Origin: CAYONZ01 sp964405465
GTDB taxonomy: Bacteria > Bdellovibrionota > Bdellovibrionia > Bdellovibrionales > JAMPXM01
Length of the DNA: 19,037 nucleotides
Assembly: GCA_964405465.1 (NCBI GenBank)
Contig: CAYONZ010000059.1
Span: forward strand, 1 to 19,037
Direction: 5' to 3'
A program made the position numbers and the translations under genes. Positions within the stretch are counted from its first letter, which is position 1. Every line of letters begins with the position of its first letter. The notes under the pieces were generated by a model. The model worked only from the letters and a program-made list of their open reading frames with translations, searched no databases and had not been told where the DNA came from. Below, piece by piece: positions 15,044 through 19,037 of the stretch.

Positions 15044-16093
15044 ATGTTCTTGGTTTCAACACTTGCCCAGCATATTTTTTCGCTTGATCCGACCAAAGAT
15101 GCCGCGCGTCTCGCGCTCTACAATTACTTGGTCTATTTGTGCGAGCCCAACGAGCCTCTCTCTACTGATCTTTTGAACCGCTTTTACCGAAGAGCCCTGA
15201 CTTTTCCACATTGGCAAGAAAACAAAAAGCAACTCTTTGCCGAAGTCGAAATGCTTCTTCAGCATTTTCAACAAACGCATGATATGCCTTTTGATTTTTC
15301 TCAAGTGCTCAGCGCGCAGCAAATTCAGGTGCTTGGCCTCGAAACACAAACCAATCTCCTCGACTTGATCAATCGCTTTGTTGCGCAACAAGTGTCGGCG
15401 GTTGACCAATTCAAGGTCATTCCGGAGGGACAAGATTCAGCCCTAAGTATCGTGCTACTTGCCGATCAATCATTGGTGGTCAATGTGTTTCCGCGCTGGG
15501 CTTCGATTGTCTCAGGAGAGCTCGCTCCACTTACGACAGATTTTTCTTTAGTGTATACTCCTTCTCTCACGCTGAACCCGCAACTCTCACATCAGCTTGA
15601 AGTCGGAGGCTTCACCACGGCGCGCTTTCGCCTCGAACAACAGCGTTGTGCTGGAGTGATGGTTCGAGGCTACACATTTCAAAAGCAAACTCTGATGCAA
15701 AGTGAGCCGCTGCAAAAATTCCCGATGCTTTTCTATCCACTGAAGCGACTTGAGCAAAACTTTGTCAACCGCAAGACCGAGCCCATGTATGTGGAGCTCA
15801 CCGCTGCCCTCGAAAAAGCTTGCGACCTCTTGGCTTCAGGCCATCCGGATGCGCGTAAATTCGGTCAGGCCGCCTTTGAACGTGGTCGCCTGGCATTAGA
15901 GCATATTTTTCCGGATGATCGCTTAGTTCGTCTACTCATTGACAACTTGGGCAAGACATTGGCGCTCGATCATGTTAAACAGAATCCACAAAAATCAGCA
16001 CATACAGATTCTTCTGAAAATTCATTGGCGATGGAGATCGATTCACCACACGACCTAACACTCGGCCATGACCTTCTTGAAGAACTGATCTGA
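15044..16093 (+). CDS. conserved-looking protein of unknown function
   Basis: The product is 349 residues from the ATG at 15044. The frame stays open upstream through ATG 14990 and into the divergent gene, but those starts have no better ribosome site and would overlap the neighbour's start. The ribosome site at 15044 is itself weak, so the start is uncertain. The sequence is mixed helical and strand-rich, cytoplasmic in character, with no signal peptide. It opens with MFLVSTLAQHIFSLDP, has a strand-rich middle (about 125-215) and an acidic, Asp/Glu/Ser-rich tail (about 315-349) ending DLLEELI. I see no catalytic motif and do not recognise a family. It is divergent from the coiled-coil gene and 74 bases before the pseudouridine synthase on the same strand, so it may be co-transcribed with it. 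Confidence 0.75.
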   Translation: MFLVSTLAQHIFSLDPTKDAARLALYNYLVYLCEPNEPLSTDLLNRFYRRALTFPHWQENKKQLFAEVEMLLQHFQQTHDMPFDFSQVLSAQQIQVLGLETQTNLLDLINRFVAQQVSAVDQFKVIPEGQDSALSIVLLADQSLVVNVFPRWASIVSGELAPLTTDFSLVYTPSLTLNPQLSHQLEVGGFTTARFRLEQQRCAGVMVRGYTFQKQTLMQSEPLQKFPMLFYPLKRLEQNFVNRKTEPMYVELTAALEKACDLLASGHPDARKFGQAAFERGRLALEHIFPDDRLVRLLIDNLGKTLALDHVKQNPQKSAHTDSSENSLAMEIDSPHDLTLGHDLLEELI

Positions 16094-16167
16094 GTTTCTA
16101 ATAATATTTTGAAAACACCGACCTCATTGCGAAAGACCAATGAGTGAGTTGAGACGGAGGCCCTGCA

Positions 16168-17370
16168 ATGAAAATCAAAAAAAACGCGAGCGTGACTCGA
16201 GCAGAAAAATCGCCAGCGAAGACCGCTAAAGATTACGCTCGCCCCACCAAAACAAGTGAACCCATTCGACTCAATAAACACATCGCTGATTGTGGAGCCG
16301 CCAGCCGACGTGGCGCCGACGAAATGATTCAACAAGGTCAAGTGATGGTGAATGGCAAAAAGGTATACGAACTCGGAATGAAGATCGACCCTGAAACTGA
16401 TCATGTCACGGTCAAGGGCAAACCACTTCGCCCTGTCGAAGAGAAGGTTTATCTCATGTTTCATAAACCCAAGAGTATCGTCACCACAATGGAAGATCCC
16501 GAAGGACGACCGACCATTGGTGATTATGTCAAGCGCATGCCCTTTCGTGTGTTTCCCGTCGGTCGACTCGATTGGGACACGGAAGGGTTGATTCTCTTAA
16601 CCAACGACGGTGATTTTTCACAAAAAGTCACCCATCCAAGTTTCGATGTTGAGAAAACTTATCTTGTAAAAGTGAATGGCCACCCAAGCGAAGAGCAACT
16701 TCAAAAGTTGCGCACCGGAGTCACTATCCCGGGCGGAAAAGTTTCTGCTGTTTGGGTCGAACGCCTCCGCAAAGGTGCAGATCAATATGATTGGCTTAAG
16801 CTGGTCATCACTGAAGGTAAAAACCGACAAATCAAATACATGATGGAAAAAATCGGTTTTGATGTCATGAAACTTCAGCGGGTCGCGATTGGCCGCCTAA
16901 AAATCGGCAGCCTCCGCAAAGGTGAATTTAAAGTTCTCACCCCAACTGATCTCAGTCGAGTCTTCGAAAAAGGTGCCCACGCCGATAAACCCGAGTATGT
17001 TCACAAGCCTGAATTCATGAGTGACGAGCATTCGGCAAAAGACCGCAGAGGCCCAACAAAATCGACAAAACCAAATGCCAAGCCCTCGCACAAAACCGAT
17101 CGCCCACAACGCTCAGATCGCCCCATGGGTCGCGCAAACAAACCTTCGCGCTCTTTCGGACCTGCGCGTGAAAAACCCGAAAAGACATTTCGTGAGAGTG
17201 CGCGTGCCAATAAGAGCGAAAAACGTGCAAGACCAGACGAGGGAGCTGAAAAGGAGAATAGACCTTTCCGAAGTGCGCACCCTGCAGCTCCACATCGCCG
17301 TGGACCGCGACCACCCAGCAAGCCATTTAACAACACCAAAGGCACTCGTAAAACCGGCAGCCGCGGCTAA
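16168..17370 (+). CDS. rluB: 23S rRNA pseudouridine synthase, RluB/RsuA family
   Basis: The product is 400 residues. The ATG at 16168 follows CGGAGG by seven bases. After a Lys-rich N-terminus, residues 31-90 are an S4 RNA-binding domain (IRLNKHIADCGAASRRGADE). The synthase core covers about 91-265: YLMFHKPKSIVTT, catalytic Asp135 in FPVGRLDWDTEGLILLTNDG, KTYLVKV (163-169) and EGKNRQIKYMMEKIG (216-230). It converts a specific uridine in rRNA to pseudouridine; RluB acts on 23S rRNA and RsuA on 16S. The motif style favours RluB, but this is not certain. A basic tail of about 130 residues (Lys/Arg/Pro/Ser) follows, absent from short RsuA proteins and likely to add non-specific RNA binding. Ends are supported by the strong ribosome site and the TAA at 17368. 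Confidence 0.92.
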   Translation: MKIKKNASVTRAEKSPAKTAKDYARPTKTSEPIRLNKHIADCGAASRRGADEMIQQGQVMVNGKKVYELGMKIDPETDHVTVKGKPLRPVEEKVYLMFHKPKSIVTTMEDPEGRPTIGDYVKRMPFRVFPVGRLDWDTEGLILLTNDGDFSQKVTHPSFDVEKTYLVKVNGHPSEEQLQKLRTGVTIPGGKVSAVWVERLRKGADQYDWLKLVITEGKNRQIKYMMEKIGFDVMKLQRVAIGRLKIGSLRKGEFKVLTPTDLSRVFEKGAHADKPEYVHKPEFMSDEHSAKDRRGPTKSTKPNAKPSHKTDRPQRSDRPMGRANKPSRSFGPAREKPEKTFRESARANKSEKRARPDEGAEKENRPFRSAHPAAPHRRGPRPPSKPFNNTKGTRKTGSRG

Positions 17371-17384
17371 AACCGCGCCTTCTG

Positions 17385-17413
17385 CTGGCGTCGGTGCAAC
17401 TCGTTGACGCCAG
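17385..17413. terminator. hairpin between convergent genes, possible terminator
   Basis: Perfect 8-bp stem CTGGCGTC (17385-17392) and GACGCCAG (17406-17413) with a 13-base loop, just after the pseudouridine synthase gene and before the stop of the convergent ATPase gene. No T run follows on either strand, so it may act only as a transcript end stabiliser or a weak terminator. Confidence 0.4.
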
Positions 17414-17418
17414 TAAGG

Positions 17419-18621
17419 TTAGCTGAATTGGTCCAGAAAAGCTTCGACATCTGCAGAAAACTTTAAATAATTGCCGTAGTTGATATAGATTATTTTTGCT
17501 TTTGGATAAATCTTCTGAAACTCAACAACACTCTTGGAGGACTTGTGTTTTTGGGTCTTCACCTCAATCCCGACGATCAACGATTTATAGCGAATCACAT
17601 AATCGACTTCAAAATCACCTTCGCGCCAGTAATACACTTCTAGGCCAGCACGCAACAAATCAGCTCCAACCAGCGCCTCAAAACACAATCCCAAAAACTC
17701 GGGTTGCGATTTTTGCTTAGGGTCGAGTAGCGCCGGAGCCATACAAACTATCTTGGGAGAAGACAGCCTAGTATTAAACTCCTTCATATTAAATTTATGA
17801 ATTTGTACAAAAAGAAAGGCTCCGTCGTAGAGGTCCAAATAATTCTTTATCAGCTCTGTATTGCCTCTTTCATGCAACTGGCCCAGCAACTTAGTGTAAC
17901 TAATTTCGGTTGCAGGCAACGTTCGTAAAAGCTGAAAGGTCTGCCTGAAAAGGCCTGGGTTTCGCACCCTTCCTTGAGTCAATAGATCTTTCTCAATAAC
18001 TGTATTGATGATCGAATCTTGAACATAGCTGTCGAAGCGTTTTTTACTCTTTAAAAACCTGTAAGCTCCGGGATAACCGCCAAAAACTAAATATTCTTCG
18101 AGAGTCATTGTTGATGCAATTTTCAAAAGCCGCCGCGACTCTTGCCAGGTCCAATGAAAGGCCCGAATCAACTCAAACCGACCCGAAAGACTTTCGGACA
18201 ATCCCTCTTGAATCTTTATCGAACTAGACCCTAGCAAAACGACTTTCAATTTAGCCGTTTTTCTTAAACCTTTTGCTTCCCACTTCTGCCTATCCCACAA
18301 TGATTTAATTCGTTCACTCCAATTCGGAACCTTTTGGATCTCATCAATCACCAACAAACAACCGGGGTCTTTACCTCTCGCCTGCTGCCACACCTCATTG
18401 AGCCAGTCCGCATTGACTGAAACCCCCTCTTCTGCCGAAACATAAAGCGCAGGCCCCGCGTAATCTTTCAATATGTTTTGAATTGAAGTGGTCTTACCAA
18501 TTTGCCGAGGCCCCAGAATGACCTGAATCAGCTCAAACCCATCATTAAATCTTCGTCGCAATTCTTGCTCAAGGTAAAGCTGCTTAGGAAAAATTTTTAA
18601 GGGCTTTCTGAGTTTATTCAT
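17419..18621 (-). CDS. AAA ATPase / DUF4143 family protein with nuclease-like C-terminus
   Basis: The product is 400 residues from the ATG at 18621; an upstream in-frame TTG is possible. The N-terminal ATPase is clear: Walker A GPRQIGKTT (37-45), Walker B LLVIDEIQ (89-96) and the sensor segment LGSSSIKIQEGLSESLSGRF. This is the AAA_14 pattern. The middle (about 195-310) is a helical DUF4143-type region. Near the C-terminus, EVDYVI (338-343) and IEVKT (352-356) match the PD-(D/E)xK nuclease-like core usual in this family. Such proteins are widespread, often horizontally transferred, and have no settled function; links to mobile elements or toxin-like behaviour have been suggested but are unproven. 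It stands alone, convergent with the pseudouridine synthase gene, and its upstream region carries a striking palindrome array, which suggests tight or self-regulated expression. Confidence 0.88.
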   Translation of the reverse strand: MNKLRKPLKIFPKQLYLEQELRRRFNDGFELIQVILGPRQIGKTTSIQNILKDYAGPALYVSAEEGVSVNADWLNEVWQQARGKDPGCLLVIDEIQKVPNWSERIKSLWDRQKWEAKGLRKTAKLKVVLLGSSSIKIQEGLSESLSGRFELIRAFHWTWQESRRLLKIASTMTLEEYLVFGGYPGAYRFLKSKKRFDSYVQDSIINTVIEKDLLTQGRVRNPGLFRQTFQLLRTLPATEISYTKLLGQLHERGNTELIKNYLDLYDGAFLFVQIHKFNMKEFNTRLSSPKIVCMAPALLDPKQKSQPEFLGLCFEALVGADLLRAGLEVYYWREGDFEVDYVIRYKSLIVGIEVKTQKHKSSKSVVEFQKIYPKAKIIYINYGNYLKFSADVEAFLDQFS

Positions 18622-18673
18622 TACCCTAAGCCTAAGCCCCAACAGAGAAAAAAGTCAAAGATCTCAAAAAAAT

Positions 18674-18726
18674 ACTAGGTATATCTAGTATTTTTACTAG
18701 GTATATCTAGTAAAAATACTAGATAG
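18674..18726. repeat. 22-nt-period palindrome array upstream of the ATPase gene
   Basis: ACTAGGTATATCTAGT occurs twice exactly (18674-18689 and 18696-18711), and a third partial copy, ACTAGATAG, starts at 18718; starts are 22 bases apart. Each unit is itself near-palindromic. In addition TATCTAGTATTTTTACTAG (18682-18700) and its exact reverse complement (18707-18725) make a perfect 19-bp inverted repeat around GTATAT. The array begins 53 bases upstream of the ATPase start codon. Likely an operator for a dimeric regulator; a terminator for the gene ending at 18852 is the alternative, since a T7 run follows on the minus strand. Confidence 0.75.
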
Positions 18727-18851
18727 AGGCGGGCCGCAGAGGCCCTGCTGAGAGCTCGACTAGAGTCGAACCAACTCGGCGACACTCACGCGACTCTTCT
18801 CAATTGAACTTTCCCAGATTGAACTGTTCCAGAACCTTCCCGATTGAACTG

Positions 18852-19037
18852 CTAATTGGAGTCGGCATCTCCAGAGCGAAGCGGAGTTGTTGGTGTTTGC
18901 GGCGACGGCTGCAATGAAGGATTAACTGTGTCCTGTGCGGCATCTCCATTGCTTGCCCTACCGCCTCCAGCAGAAGTGGGTTGCTGCGAAGGAAGGTGGC
19001 CTTTGGCGCGGGCACGATCTTGCACGCGTTGCATGAC
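18852..19037 (-). CDS. C-terminal fragment of an unrecognised protein (runs off right edge)
   Basis: The frame is open from the right edge for 61 codons to a TAG at 18854-18852. The visible part starts basic (MQRVQDRARAKG), then is Ser/Pro/Thr/Gln/Gly-rich and ends PLRSGDADSN, typical of a disordered C-terminal tail. Codons resemble those of the neighbours (CGC, GCC, GGC). A rival frame at 18800-19015 reads less like protein. No domain is visible, so no function can be given. It may be transcribed in the same direction as the ATPase gene, 230 bases away. Confidence 0.45.
   Translation of the reverse strand, partial: VMQRVQDRARAKGHLPSQQPTSAGGGRASNGDAAQDTVNPSLQPSPQTPTTPLRSGDADSN

Noticed and set aside
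17001..17345. Antisense frames opposite the basic tail of the pseudouridine synthase
   Set aside because: They arise from the Lys/Arg/Pro-rich codons of the tail on the other strand and have no ribosome site or recognisable domain.
18803..18850. Three copies of ATTGAACT (18803, 18818, 18843)
   Set aside because: Irregular spacing of 15 and 25 bases and short length; not distinguishable from chance or a decayed duplication.
18800..19015. Alternative minus-strand frame at the right edge
   Set aside because: Its translation is rich in His, Leu and Arg with no protein-like pattern, whereas the frame ending at 18852 has codon use like neighbouring genes.

Overview
This window appears to come from a draft genome of a motile, didermic (Gram-negative type) bacterium. 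It has two lipoproteins with clear lipoboxes, several exported proteins with signal peptides, a transmembrane chemoreceptor, a CheY-like regulator and many two-component proteins. The gene style (Calx-beta lipoprotein, HAMP-less chemoreceptor, abundant histidine kinases, small secreted proteins of unknown family, balanced base composition) suggests Bdellovibrionota or another former deltaproteobacterial group. That placement is inference only; no rRNA or other taxonomic marker is present. A run of exactly 100 N at 11382-11481 marks an assembly gap.

Layout, left to right. 1-1212 (-): start of a large Calx-beta repeat lipoprotein that runs off the left edge. 1558-2850 (+): secreted papain-type cysteine peptidase, followed by a decayed 27-nt tandem repeat that begins inside its last codons. 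3005-4729 (-): methyl-accepting chemotaxis protein. 4975-5280 (+): small exported four-cysteine protein, convergent with 5521-6264 (-), an exported coiled-coil protein; a strong hairpin terminator lies between them. 6482-7876 (+): RhlE-type DEAD-box RNA helicase, followed by four palindromic repeats at 7891-7983.

8004-11520 is a signalling block. A soluble hybrid histidine kinase (-) is divergent from a seven-helix membrane histidine kinase (+), whose stop codon overlaps the start of a response regulator interrupted by the gap. Next come tRNA-Leu(UAG) at 11545-11629 (-) with a good promoter, and a Bax/glucosaminidase-family lipoprotein at 11692-13446 (-). A 418-base stretch without a gene follows, holding a plausible promoter and a structured GC-rich leader, then a CheY-like protein at 13865-14296 (+).

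The right part holds a cytoplasmic coiled-coil protein (14377-14973, -) divergent from an unrecognised protein (15044-16093, +), an RluB/RsuA-type pseudouridine synthase with a long basic tail (16168-17370, +), and a stand-alone AAA ATPase/DUF4143 protein (17419-18621, -). The ATPase gene is preceded by a 22-nt-period palindrome array that also forms a perfect 19-bp inverted repeat. The window ends in the C-terminus of a further minus-strand gene.

The genes do not form one pathway. The coherent themes are signal transduction and motility (chemoreceptor, two kinases, two receivers), envelope or extracellular proteins (Calx-beta lipoprotein, peptidase, Bax lipoprotein, small exported proteins) and RNA metabolism (helicase, pseudouridine synthase, tRNA). 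I did not find a clear-cut new multi-gene system. The most distinctive signals are the palindrome array at 18674-18726, the palindromic array at 7891-7983 and the decayed repeat tail of the peptidase gene.
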